Shown here in pieces: positions 24,130-32,125 of a DNA stretch of 43,170 nt (position 1 is the first letter of the stretch; every line of letters begins with the position of its first letter). The notes below the pieces were generated by a model. It was not told the DNA's origin and ran no database searches. It was given only the letters and a program-made list of their open reading frames with translations. The position numbers and the translations under genes are program-made. The stretch lies in assembly GCF_030053595.1 (NCBI RefSeq), contig NZ_JASGBQ010000026.1:1-43170 (forward strand), read 5' to 3'. The DNA is from Fusibacillus kribbianus (lineage in GTDB: Bacteria; Bacillota; Clostridia; Lachnospirales; Lachnospiraceae).

Positions 24130-25010
24130 TCTTTCACCAAATCCTTATCGCTGGTATAAACTAATGCGCACATTCCGGCACCCACATGGGAACCAATGAT
24201 CGGCCCGATGTCGGCAACGATCGCATCCCCAATGAGCCCCCGCTCCAGAAGGGTCTCCTTAAGCTTCGCAGCCATCTCCGGGTTCGCCGCATGACCGACG
24301 ATGACCGTCTGCTCGCTGCTCTTATACCCGTCTGTCTCGATCTTCTGACAGAAGGTCTCAAGTATTTTCTTATTTCCGCGAAGCTTCGCCGTATTGACCA
24401 GCTTGCCCTCTGTATCCACCGAAAGAAGAGGCTTCACGCCCAGCGCCGTTCCCAGAATCGCTGCCGCTGCGGAGATCCTCCCGCCCTGTCGCAGATGCTC
24501 CAGATCATCCACCACGAACCAGTGGCGTACCTTCAGCCGGTTCTCATAGACCCAGGCCTCAAGCTCCTTCATGGACATTCCCGCCTTTTTCATCTGCCCA
24601 GCGCGGTATACCAAAAGTCCCTCGCCTATGGATGCGCAGAGGGTGTCGATGCTGACGATCTTCCTGCCGGGATACTTTTCCATCAGAGTCTCAGCTGCCA
24701 GAAGAGAGGCCTGATAAGTGCCGCTCAGTCCGGAGGAAAAACACAGATACAGAATATCCAGCCCCTTTTCCAGAATGGGCGTGAATACCTTCTCATAGGT
24801 ATAATAATTGATCTGAGTCGTGCTGACCTTCTCACCGGCCTTCAGCCGTGTGTAAAACTCATCAAAGCTCATTTCTCTGGCATCCGAATAATGCTGATAG
24901 GAAGTCTCTCCCATCAGAAACTCCATGGGTACGACCTCGATCCCCAGTTCCTCAAAATATCTGCCGGGCAAATCGGCCGTGCCATCCGTTACCAGTACGT
25001 AATCTGCCAT
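24126..25010 (-). CDS. DegV-family fatty-acid-binding protein
   Basis: 294 residues from ATG 25010, with AAAGGAG four bases away; the frame is open to 25109 but without a site. Signatures: VLVTDGTADLPGRYFEELGIEVVPM at the N-terminus, VSTTQINYYTY, YLCFSSGLSGTYQASLLAAE, IDTLCASIGEGL, VDDLEHLRQGGRIS and IGSHVGAGMCALVY at the end. Family members bind a fatty acid in a cleft (FakB-type proteins present it to the FakA kinase). No fakA is seen here. It is followed by a coupled small gene. Confidence 0.93.
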   Translation of the reverse strand: MADYVLVTDGTADLPGRYFEELGIEVVPMEFLMGETSYQHYSDAREMSFDEFYTRLKAGEKVSTTQINYYTYEKVFTPILEKGLDILYLCFSSGLSGTYQASLLAAETLMEKYPGRKIVSIDTLCASIGEGLLVYRAGQMKKAGMSMKELEAWVYENRLKVRHWFVVDDLEHLRQGGRISAAAAILGTALGVKPLLSVDTEGKLVNTAKLRGNKKILETFCQKIETDGYKSSEQTVIVGHAANPEMAAKLKETLLERGLIGDAIVADIGPIIGSHVGAGMCALVYTSDKDLVKE

Positions 25011-25140
25011 TTTTTCTCCTTTCCTATGTAATCGGGTGCGGGAGGCAGCCCGATGTTGTACATCATATACCCGTTGTCTAATTTTATCGACAATCAAACT
25101 ATTTGTCAATGTTTATTCCGGCCCGGCGTCCGTAATCCGG

Positions 25141-25665
25141 TCACTTTTTGACCCAGACCTCGATATTCCGGTCCACCCCCAGCTCATTGGCCATGGCGCA
25201 GTTTTCTACCAGCACATCGATCCGTTTTCCCTTGATCCCGCCGCCGCAGTCCTCGGCCACATACTCATAATCCAGTCCACCGATGCGCACATGACTGTAA
25301 TAGGGGATCACAGAGGGATCCACCGCAATGGTATGGTGAAGCTGCATGGGCTCCATGGTACTGGTCTGCCATGCCCACTGATCGTTGCAGCACTCCAGCG
25401 GACAGTAATAGGTGATGACCCAGTCATCTCCCAGGCTGACCCATTCCCCGGAAGAAGCCTCCGCTGCTTCCTCCTCCGAAGCTTCCGCCGCATCCCAGTC
25501 CGGCTCGCCCACCATGGATACGCCGTCTGCCCGCGAAGGCTCCTGTTCCCTCAACCATTCCATATGAAAGCCTGCCACGTAATTTCCCACCTGGTCCGGA
25601 TCGTTAAACTCTCTGCCGGCCACCAGAAGGGCCATGGACAATGCCACAACAAAACCTGTCTTCAT
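25141..25665 (-). CDS. Secreted 3D-domain (double-psi barrel) protein
   Basis: 174 residues from ATG 25665. Short hydrophobic N-terminus (KTGFVVALSMALLVAG) acts as signal peptide or anchor, followed by an acidic linker (EASEEEAAEASSG) and a C-terminal 3D domain: VITYYCPLECC, HHTIAVDPSVIPYYSHVRIGG, YVAEDCGGGIKGKRIDVLVEN, with the three conserved Asp. The domain occurs in cell-wall lytic enzymes such as MltA/YocH-type muralytic proteins. It probably acts outside the membrane on peptidoglycan. It lies next to a two-component system, which may or may not regulate it. Confidence 0.88.
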   Translation of the reverse strand: MKTGFVVALSMALLVAGREFNDPDQVGNYVAGFHMEWLREQEPSRADGVSMVGEPDWDAAEASEEEAAEASSGEWVSLGDDWVITYYCPLECCNDQWAWQTSTMEPMQLHHTIAVDPSVIPYYSHVRIGGLDYEYVAEDCGGGIKGKRIDVLVENCAMANELGVDRNIEVWVKK

Positions 25666-25738
25666 GAAAATCATCCTTTCTTTTCACAATTTATGGATTT
25701 GTCATAGTATTGCCCGTTTCTGGGAGGCTATTCCATTT

Positions 25739-26740
25739 TTATAATACTGTGTGATACAGGCGGAGAATAAACCTGCTGCCCTTTCCAGGCATGCTTTCCG
25801 CTTCCACCTGTCCGTTCTGCATATTCAGAATGTGCTTTGCCATGGCAAGGCCAATACCGACGCTGTCCTTCCCCGCATTTTTTCCCTTGTAAAACCGTTC
25901 GAAAATATGGGGCAGATCCTCCGGATCGATCCCCTCGCCAGTGTCTTCGATCAAAAGCTGGGTATAGATCCCCCTCACTTCGCCCCGAATGGACACGCTG
26001 CCGCCCTCCGGCGTATGCTCCATACAGTTTTTTACAATGTTGGAAATAGCTTCCGCTGTCCAGTGGGGATCGCAGACCAGACTCTGAAACTCCGGCACCT
26101 CCACCGTCAGGCTCTGTCCCCGAAGCTCCATGGGGATCAGAAGATGTTCCAGGGCCTGATCCACCAGAGATCGGATGGAGATCGGTTCCTTTTTAAACTG
26201 GAGGGAACCTGCATCCAGCTTGGACATGGTCAAAAGGGAGGAAAGCAGCCATTCCATCCGCTCCAGCTGGGAATGGATCGCCTTTGTAAATTCTTCCCGT
26301 TTTTCTGCCGGAAGCTTCTCATCCCGCAGAATATCCGTCATTACCATCAGCGAGGTCATAGGCGTTTTCAGCTGATGGGAAATATCCGACAGGGAATCGG
26401 CCAGATATTCCTTATCTTTCTCCAGAAGCTCCGCCTGACTCTCCATCTTCGTCACCAGCTTGTAAATATCATTTTTTAACAGGCTGAGATCTCCCTCCAC
26501 ATTGGCCGGGATATCCAGCTTTTTCATTCCGTTCAGCACCTTTTTCAGATACAGGGCAAGCGAGGTGATCTTCCGGTAACGAGAATGCCCAGCTCCCAGA
26601 AAAATGACAAGCCCCGCCGCGAAAAATCCGAGAAACCAGAAAAATGCCCTGCCGGATTCCGAAAGCACTGCACTGCCGCAGAGGATTCCCGCAGCCAGGT
26701 ACAGCATACAGCCATATTTCAATTCCTTATTTCGAAACAT
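25739..26740 (-). CDS. Sensor histidine kinase
   Basis: 333 residues. Two adjacent membrane helices (about 11-27 and 32-50) with almost no external loop, a linker, HisKA with SDISHQLKTPMT (H122), then HATPase_c: N box NIVKNCMEHTPEGG, G1 DTGEGI, F box FERFYKG and G2 GIGLAM. The lack of an extracellular sensor domain makes it an intramembrane-sensing kinase, the type often tied to antimicrobial or envelope stress. Pairs with the response regulator encoded 1 bp upstream. No ABC exporter is adjacent. Confidence 0.93.
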   Translation of the reverse strand: MFRNKELKYGCMLYLAAGILCGSAVLSESGRAFFWFLGFFAAGLVIFLGAGHSRYRKITSLALYLKKVLNGMKKLDIPANVEGDLSLLKNDIYKLVTKMESQAELLEKDKEYLADSLSDISHQLKTPMTSLMVMTDILRDEKLPAEKREEFTKAIHSQLERMEWLLSSLLTMSKLDAGSLQFKKEPISIRSLVDQALEHLLIPMELRGQSLTVEVPEFQSLVCDPHWTAEAISNIVKNCMEHTPEGGSVSIRGEVRGIYTQLLIEDTGEGIDPEDLPHIFERFYKGKNAGKDSVGIGLAMAKHILNMQNGQVEAESMPGKGSRFILRLYHTVL

Positions 26741-26741
26741 A

Positions 26742-27419
26742 TCATTCCCCCAGCCGGTACCCCAGCCCCCGCACGGTCTTTATCAGCTCCGTCTCGCCGC
26801 CGTCTCCGCCCAGCTTTTCCCGAAGCCGCTTGATATACACAGTCAGAGTATTATCGTTGACATAATCGCCTCCAATATCCCACAGACTCTCCAACAGCTG
26901 ATTTCTGCTTAAAACCTTTCCCTCCGCCATGGCAAGGGCCAGCAGCAGCCGGTACTCCATAGCCGTCAGACTGATCTCCTCGTTCTTTTTGTATACCTTC
27001 GCCTGAAGGGGATGAATGGAAATATCGCCGAACCGAAAGCACTGACTTGCGCCGTCCGTCTTCTGATACCGGCGAAGCACCGATTTCATCCGGGACAAAA
27101 GCTCGCGGATCCGGAAAGGCTTCGTGATATAATCATCAGCTCCCATATCCAGGCCCATGACCACATTGCCCTCATCGTCACAGGCAGTCAGAAAGATCAC
27201 CGCCGTCTCCTCCCGGCGCTTCGCCCTGCGGCAGATCTCATAGCCGTTTCCGTCGGGCAGGGTTACATCAAGAAGACACAGATCGAAGCTCTCCTCCTCC
27301 AGAGCCTTCACGGCCTCCGCTGCCAGATGGCAGGTCCGCACCTCATAGCCCTCCTGGAGCAGAGAGTATTCAAGTCCCATGGCAATGCTGTGATCGTCCT
27401 CCACAAATAAGACCTTCAT
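26742..27419 (-). CDS. OmpR-family response regulator
   Basis: 225 residues. Receiver domain with the acidic pocket VEDDHS and phospho-Asp in LCLLDVTLPDGNG (D51), conserved Thr in AVIFLTACDD and Lys in YITKPF. Winged-helix C-terminus: ISLTAMEYRLLLAL, DNTLTVYIKRLREKLG and IKTVRGLGYRLGE. Phosphorylated by the kinase encoded immediately downstream and binds DNA. Closest architecture is the VanR/BceR group. Target genes are not evident. Confidence 0.95.
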   Translation of the reverse strand: MKVLFVEDDHSIAMGLEYSLLQEGYEVRTCHLAAEAVKALEEESFDLCLLDVTLPDGNGYEICRRAKRREETAVIFLTACDDEGNVVMGLDMGADDYITKPFRIRELLSRMKSVLRRYQKTDGASQCFRFGDISIHPLQAKVYKKNEEISLTAMEYRLLLALAMAEGKVLSRNQLLESLWDIGGDYVNDNTLTVYIKRLREKLGGDGGETELIKTVRGLGYRLGE

Positions 27420-27549
27420 GATTTTCCCTCCTGTCTTTCGTAAATATTATAAAACAATTAAGCAAAAAATGATATACATATCTTCCCGCCCCATGATATA
27501 ATGGCCGCGAAAGCAATAAGCTGCAGACAACAGAAAGGATTCCATACCA

Positions 27550-28746
27550 ATGATTGCTGTTCTCCTGTCTCCTGTGTATATTCTCGTCGTGCTCTACATT
27601 CTTCGATGGAATCTGTGGTGGTTTGCCGCCTGCGGTTCCTTTTTCCGGAAAAAAGCCTTTCGTTTCCTCTACTCGTTCCTGTTCCTCTTTGTATCCCTTT
27701 CCCTTGTTATCGCCTTTTTTATCAGGGAGCCCTCCCTCAAATGGTTTTTCAAGCATCTGAGTAATTACTGGCTGGGCACTTTCCTGTATATCGTACTGAC
27801 CATCCTCATCGGAGACATCCTCCGTTTTATTCTTCTTCACTGCGACCGGGTCAATAAGATCAAACTCCGCTCCAAAAAGACTTTTCTTCTGTGCGGAGCT
27901 GTCGTCATTACCCTCATCACTGCCCTCAGCACCTACGGCATCATCCACGCAAGGACTCTGAAGCTGAAGGAATATGAGATTTCCATCGACAAGCCCTGCG
28001 CCGCCGGCGATCTGAAGGTGGTGCTCATCGCAGACCTCCATATGGGCTACAGCATCGGCCACCGCTACATCGAGAAGACCGTGGAAAGAATCAATGCCCT
28101 CGAACCGGATCTGATCTGTATCGCGGGCGATATCTTCGACAACGATTATGATGCCCTGGATGATCCGGAGGCCATCACCGCCGCCTTAAAAAGCCTGAAA
28201 AGTACCTACGGCACTTATGCCTGCTGGGGAAATCACGATATCGGCGAGAAGATTCTGGCCGGTTTTACCTTCGGCTCAGAAAAAACACTGGAGGATGACG
28301 CGCGCATGGCAGAGCTTTTAACCAATGCGGACATCACCCTCCTAAACGATGAAGCGATCTGTATCTCCGATTCCTTCTATCTTGTTGGCCGCAGGGACCC
28401 CGACCGGGTCAAAAAGATCGAGCTCACCAGGAAATCCCCCGACGAGCTCACGGCGTCCCTGGACAAAAGCAAGCCCATCCTGATCCTGGAGCATCAGCCC
28501 AGACAGCAAAGCGAGCTGGCCGCTGCCGGCGCCGACGTCCAGCTGGCCGGTCATACTCACAACGGGCAGATGTTTCCCGGCAACCTGACCATCGGCCTTA
28601 TGTGGAAGAACCCCTATGGTCTGGAGGAAATGGACGGGCTGTATTCCATCGTGACCTCCGGCGTCGGCATCTGGGGCCCCAACATGCGGGTCGGCAGCGA
28701 CAGCGAAATCGTGGAGATCACGATGCATTTTTCAGAAGAGACGTGA
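27550..28746 (+). CDS. Membrane-anchored metallophosphoesterase
   Basis: 398 residues. Four N-terminal membrane helices (about 3-20, 35-58, 73-95, 112-130), then a calcineurin-like domain with VVLIADLHMGYS, IAGDIFDND, CWGNHDIG, ILEHQPRQ and LAGHTHNGQMFPG, all metal ligands present. YkuE/YaeI-type enzymes of this layout act on lipid or nucleotide phosphates at the membrane; substrate unknown. A TATAAT lies 48 bp upstream (27497) but with a poor -35. It is the last host gene before the integrated element. Confidence 0.9.
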   Translation: MIAVLLSPVYILVVLYILRWNLWWFAACGSFFRKKAFRFLYSFLFLFVSLSLVIAFFIREPSLKWFFKHLSNYWLGTFLYIVLTILIGDILRFILLHCDRVNKIKLRSKKTFLLCGAVVITLITALSTYGIIHARTLKLKEYEISIDKPCAAGDLKVVLIADLHMGYSIGHRYIEKTVERINALEPDLICIAGDIFDNDYDALDDPEAITAALKSLKSTYGTYACWGNHDIGEKILAGFTFGSEKTLEDDARMAELLTNADITLLNDEAICISDSFYLVGRRDPDRVKKIELTRKSPDELTASLDKSKPILILEHQPRQQSELAAAGADVQLAGHTHNGQMFPGNLTIGLMWKNPYGLEEMDGLYSIVTSGVGIWGPNMRVGSDSEIVEITMHFSEET

Positions 28747-28747
28747 T

Positions 28748-28877
28748 GACTCTCTTTCCGGCCTTCCGTGAGCATTAAAAAAAGTCCGTATTCCCTGTAT
28801 TTTACGGGGTTTCTTCGGACTTCTCTCTTTTCCTGAGCCACTGGGGATTCGAACCCCAGACAACTTGATTAAAAGTC
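28748..28877. repeat. Left attachment repeat (attL): tRNA-Lys 3' part plus terminator
   Basis: 130 bp nearly identical (three differences) to 32102-32230. It contains the tRNA-Lys terminator stem (AAGTCCG...CGGACTT) and the 3' tRNA part from the discriminator to the anticodon loop, ending ATTAAAAGTC, then diverges. This is the original host tRNA end displaced by integration. Confidence 0.93.
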
Positions 28878-28923
28878 GGGTTTTTCTTGTTGTATTTTGA
28901 AGCGTAAAGCGAAGTCTGAATGA

Positions 28924-29093
28924 ATGGCTTCGCCCTCGCCCGGCGCGGTTTGGGCGCCAGAGGGCACTGGAAGCCATGAATGAATGGCTGTAGCGGTTTC
29001 CGGAGCAAGGCCCAGCCGCAAGGCGGCGCCACGTCTCGGCCGGTTCGCCCGAGGTCCCTGCCACGGATGGTTTTCCGTGGTAGGTAGGGCGAA
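28924..29093. other. Folded noncoding block, candidate replication origin
   Basis: Two long hairpins in 170 bp: ATGGCTTC/GAAGCCAT (28924-28931, 28970-28977) enclosing GCCCTC/GAGGGC; and TTCGCCC/GGGCGAA (29044-29050, 29087-29093) enclosing CCTGCCACGGA/TCCGTGGTAGG. TGAATGAATGGCT is also repeated directly (28917 region and 28977 region). G+C content is far above the element's genes. Such structure suits a double- or single-strand origin, or a packaging signal. Confidence 0.55.
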
Positions 29094-29118
29094 TGCGAAG
29101 GAAACAAGCGAAAAAATT

Positions 29119-29149
29119 AACCCTGCCTTATTCGGTAGGGTCTTTTTTT
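29119..29149 (+). terminator. Rightward terminator at the element's left side
   Basis: ACCCTGCC/GGTAGGGT stem with loop TTATTC, then TCTTTTTTTA on the plus strand. In a circular form it would stop transcripts coming through the integrase and origin. Confidence 0.75.
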
Positions 29150-29508
29150 ATTTCTGTGTATTCATTTATCATTTTATCTATTATTTCTGATGTCTGCATT
29201 GATGCTTCTTTTAATATTTCATTTTTACTTTTTCCTGAAATTACTGATATCATTTCGAACATTTCATTGAGTTTTTCATTCATTACTCTTTCTGTTTCTT
29301 CGATTTGTTCTTTTGAAATGCGTTCCATGATATCGCCAGGTTGGCAATCTAAATAATCACATATTTTATTTATTACATCAGTTGTTACATTTTCATTTTT
29401 GCCTAACTTTGTAAGTGTCCCTCTTGCTATGATACCATCGTCAACTAAATCAATCCTTTTTTTCCCTTTTTTACTCATTAGTATCCATAATTTTGCATAT
29501 GATAACAT
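29128..29508 (-). CDS. CI-like XRE repressor of the element
   Basis: 126 residues from ATG 29508, behind AAGGAA. MLSYAKLWILMSKKGKKRIDLVDDGIIARGTLTKLGKNENVTTDVINKICDYLDCQPGDIMERI is a Cro/CI HTH of the type common in Bacillota phages. The rest is helical (EQIEETERVMNEKLNEMFEMISVISG), probably for dimer formation. It is divergent from the replication/integration genes and faces a promoter overlapped by three direct repeats, so it likely keeps them off. Confidence 0.85.
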   Translation of the reverse strand: MLSYAKLWILMSKKGKKRIDLVDDGIIARGTLTKLGKNENVTTDVINKICDYLDCQPGDIMERISKEQIEETERVMNEKLNEMFEMISVISGKSKNEILKEASMQTSEIIDKMINEYTEIKKDPTE

Positions 29509-29523
29509 TTTATTCCTTCTTTC

Positions 29524-29583
29524 TTGACATGGTACTATTAACATGGTATTATACCTTTAAGTATCACGTACATAGTATTATTA
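29524..29583 (+). promoter_or_regulatory. Consensus promoter with three operator repeats
   Basis: TTGACA (29524-29529), 17 bp, TATTAT (29547-29552). ACATGGTACTATTA (29527), ACATGGTATTATA (29541) and ACATAGTATTATTA (29570) are direct repeats covering the -35, the -10 and the start region: the expected binding sites of the divergent repressor. Confidence 0.8.
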
Positions 29584-29673
29584 CACGTTATTGTTAATGA
29601 GTTTGATTATGGTTTTGATATATTTTATCAGTTTCCTATTTATTTTGCAAGAGAATTGATTGGAGGTGATTAT

Positions 29674-29937
29674 TTGAACTATCCGCCTGATTATGGTTCA
29701 TGTATTTTAGTTTCTTATTTTAAGGAATTGACTGATGAACAGTTAGCGTTTGAGTATTACCATTTGCAATGTTGTTATAAGGCTTGGGATGATTTTCCAT
29801 CTGATATTCATACACCATTTTTAATTGAGTATCTTGATTGTCTCGAGGATTTTATTGCTCAGGAAATTTGTAATCGGTTTGTTAATTGTTGCTTTGGTAT
29901 GGATTGTGTAAATTATCCTATTGGTCTTGATGATTAG
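29674..29937 (+). CDS. Small Cys/Tyr-rich element protein, unknown function
   Basis: 87 residues from the TTG at 29674, seven bases after GGAGG (an upstream TTG at 29656 overlaps that site). NYPPDYGSCILVSYFKELTDEQLAFEYYHLQCCYKAWDDFPSDIHTPFLIEYLDCLEDFIAQEICNRFVNCCFGMDC: acidic, aromatic, with seven Cys. No membrane segment and no known motif. As the first gene after the operator-controlled promoter it may be an early regulator or excision factor, but nothing shows that directly. Confidence 0.65.
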   Translation: MNYPPDYGSCILVSYFKELTDEQLAFEYYHLQCCYKAWDDFPSDIHTPFLIEYLDCLEDFIAQEICNRFVNCCFGMDCVNYPIGLDD

Positions 29938-29945
29938 AGTGGTGG

Positions 29946-29974
29946 CCTGCCAGCGCACGTTCACACGCGGCAGG
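29946..29974. repeat. Stem-loop between the two small element genes
   Basis: CCTGCC(A)GCG (29946-29955) pairs with CGCGGCAGG (29966-29974), ten-base loop CACGTTCACA, one bulged A. G+C-rich in an A+T-rich surrounding. Could be a Rep nick/binding site or an RNA control element. Confidence 0.5.
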
Positions 29975-29996
29975 ACTCCACGATGGAGGATGTATT

Positions 29997-30236
29997 ATGG
30001 TTCGCTGTAGTCGTTATTTAAGTAAGGAAAATTTTAATGATGATGAGTTTATTATTGAATTTAACATGGGTGAATTGGAACTATTTGCTTTGAGTATTGA
30101 ACATTGTTTGAATAGTCCTGATTTTGCTTCATTGGTTGATAACGTTGATATCGCCATATTGAAGGAATTACATGATGTTGTAGTGACATTTTTAGATTAT
30201 AAGTCTCATTCGACATTTTCACCTGATGATAAATAA
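29997..30236 (+). CDS. Small acidic element protein, unknown function
   Basis: 79 residues: MVRCSRYLSKENFNDDEFIIEFNMGELELFALSIEHCLNSPDFASLVDNVDIAILKELHDVVVTFLDY. ATG 29997 preceded by GGAGGATGTATT. Acidic and helical after a short N-terminal strand; codon use is strongly T-ending like its neighbours. It sits directly before rep with 21 bp between, so the two are cotranscribed. No family recognised; a replication accessory or anti-host factor are both possible. Confidence 0.65.
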   Translation: MVRCSRYLSKENFNDDEFIIEFNMGELELFALSIEHCLNSPDFASLVDNVDIAILKELHDVVVTFLDYKSHSTFSPDDK

Positions 30237-30257
30237 TTACAATATGGAGGTTTCGTC

Positions 30258-31166
30258 ATGCCTTATAATGTAGCACTTATATCACTTGCAGATGGTTCAC
30301 AGGAAATTGTTACCTATAGCAGGCCTATAGATACTCGTTTATCTTCTGAAAATCCTAGATCTAGTGGTGTTCGTAAGCTTTCTGATGATGAATGTTCTAC
30401 ACCCTTTGGAGATGCTGATTATGAGATATGTGATGATTCTACCTTCTTTTCTGATTGTGTTTCTCCTGAGAATTTGGCGCTCCGTAAGTGTCATTCTGAG
30501 ATTAATTCTATTAAGCGTGCTAGGAAGTCTGTTGAATATATTGGTAAGTGTAACGATTGGTCGAATGGCTATTTCGTAACACTTACTTTTAATCCTGATG
30601 TGTTGAACAGTTATGATTATTTTGTCTGTATGGATGCTGTTATAAAGTGGCTTGATTGTATGAGACATAGGTATCCTGGTATGGAATATCTTCTTGTTTT
30701 CGAAAAGCATAAGTCCGGCCGTTATCATGTACATGCTCTTATTCGTGGATGTGAATTACGTCTTGTTCCTGCTGTTAATGCTAAAACTGGTAAGCTTATC
30801 TATAAGAAGGGTAAGCAGATTTATAATCTTTCATTTGATGAATATAAGCTGGGGCTTACTACTGTTTCGTATATTGAGAATAGTCGGGCTGTAGCACAAT
30901 ATATTTCTAAGTATATAGGTAAGGCGCTTGGTGAGGTTCCTGCTGGTTGTCACCGCTATTTTGCTTCACGTTCTCTTAATAGGCTTGAGGATTGTCGGGA
31001 GACTTTCTTCATTGATGATGTGTATGACTTAAGGAATGTCATTGACTGGCTTCATGGTATTGCGGATTCTGTTCATCAAGTTTTTGTGGATGTAATTGAA
31101 ACTACAGTGACGTATTTTAAAGTTTTTTCGGCTGGGCCACTGTCTGGTGCCGTTGCCCCTACTTGA
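30258..31166 (+). CDS. HUH-type rolling-circle replication initiator (Rep)
   Basis: 302 residues, ATG 30258 with GGAGG at seven bases. Motif 1 YFVTLTF (105-111), the HUH motif RYHVHALIRG (H157, H159) and the Tyr motif AQYISKYIGKAL (Y215, Y219) occur in the standard order. The VFEKHKSGRYHVHA context resembles the Rep proteins of ssDNA phages (Microviridae/inovirus-type, REP_ORF2-G2P group). It would nick one strand at the origin and stay bound through Tyr. It overlaps the recombinase frame by four bases, but the recombinase start proposed is 60 bp later. Confidence 0.88.
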   Translation: MPYNVALISLADGSQEIVTYSRPIDTRLSSENPRSSGVRKLSDDECSTPFGDADYEICDDSTFFSDCVSPENLALRKCHSEINSIKRARKSVEYIGKCNDWSNGYFVTLTFNPDVLNSYDYFVCMDAVIKWLDCMRHRYPGMEYLLVFEKHKSGRYHVHALIRGCELRLVPAVNAKTGKLIYKKGKQIYNLSFDEYKLGLTTVSYIENSRAVAQYISKYIGKALGEVPAGCHRYFASRSLNRLEDCRETFFIDDVYDLRNVIDWLHGIADSVHQVFVDVIETTVTYFKVFSAGPLSGAVAPT

Positions 31167-31228
31167 CTAGGGCAACGTTTTACAGAAATTCCGGTTTAAT
31201 TATTTCAGTTTTTTCGAGGTTTTTGTGT

Positions 31229-32125
31229 ATGACTGTTTTTGAAGCATATGATTGTTATGTTTTTAGTAAGCGAAAAAAGGGATTGAAAATAACTTCTCTC
31301 GATGATGTTGATTATTGCCTTCGAGGGTTTATTCGTGCTGTCGGTGCGGATTTAGATATCCAGAAATTATCACAACGGATGGTAGACGATTATATTATGT
31401 CTCTTTATTCGAAATCTTTGGCAAAAGCTACGATTGCTACGTATATTCGTTATCTTCGCTTATTTCTTATGTTTGTTAATTCTCATTATGGTCTTTCCTT
31501 TTCCCCTGAAACTATCGAGATTCCGAAATCTCCGAAAAAGAAAGTGCGGCTTTATTCCGCTTCTGATGTAGTTTTGATTTTTAAGAGTATTACTTCATCT
31601 GTTTCATGGATAACGGCTCGGAATCGTGCAATTATCGCTCTTATGCTTGATTCCGGATTGCGTCAATGTGAGATTGTTTCATTACATTATTCTGATATTT
31701 CATTTTCTGCGTCTCAGCTTCGTGTTCATGGAAAAGGTGATAAAGAGCGCTATTGTCTGCTTGGGAATATTTCTGCTCGATATCTCAGGGAATATTTTGT
31801 GCTTTGTCCATATTCAAATAATGATTATGTTTTTTGTTCTGATGATGGTAGTCAAATCACTGGCAATGCTATACGGATATTTGTTTCTCGTTTGGCTTCA
31901 TCTCTTCCCTTTGAATTATCTTCTCACAAGCTTCGTCATAACTTTGCTACTAATTATGTGATTCAAAAGTCTGAGTCTGGGCTTCAGGTTGATGCTTATA
32001 CTCTTAAACTTTTAATGGGGCATGAAAGTATTGTTACCACTGAGGGATATATTCATTGTGCTATGGAAGCTTTGGCTGTAAAATCAAGTATTTCTTATCT
32101 CGACTCCCTTTCCGGCCTTCCGTGA
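31229..32125 (+). CDS. Tyrosine recombinase (integrase) of the element
   Basis: 298 residues from ATG 31229, behind CGAGG; an upstream frame extension lacks a site. Core-binding SAM-like domain to about 100, then the catalytic domain with R145 (DSGLRQCEI), K169 (HGKGDKER), H233xxR236 (SHKLRHNFAT), H265 (LLMGHESI) and Tyr274 (TEGYIH): a complete XerC/D-like set. The final codons (DSLSGLP, stop) lie inside the right attachment repeat, in sequence shared with the host tRNA downstream region. It catalyses integration at tRNA-Lys. Confidence 0.95.
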   Translation: MTVFEAYDCYVFSKRKKGLKITSLDDVDYCLRGFIRAVGADLDIQKLSQRMVDDYIMSLYSKSLAKATIATYIRYLRLFLMFVNSHYGLSFSPETIEIPKSPKKKVRLYSASDVVLIFKSITSSVSWITARNRAIIALMLDSGLRQCEIVSLHYSDISFSASQLRVHGKGDKERYCLLGNISARYLREYFVLCPYSNNDYVFCSDDGSQITGNAIRIFVSRLASSLPFELSSHKLRHNFATNYVIQKSESGLQVDAYTLKLLMGHESIVTTEGYIHCAMEALAVKSSISYLDSLSGLP

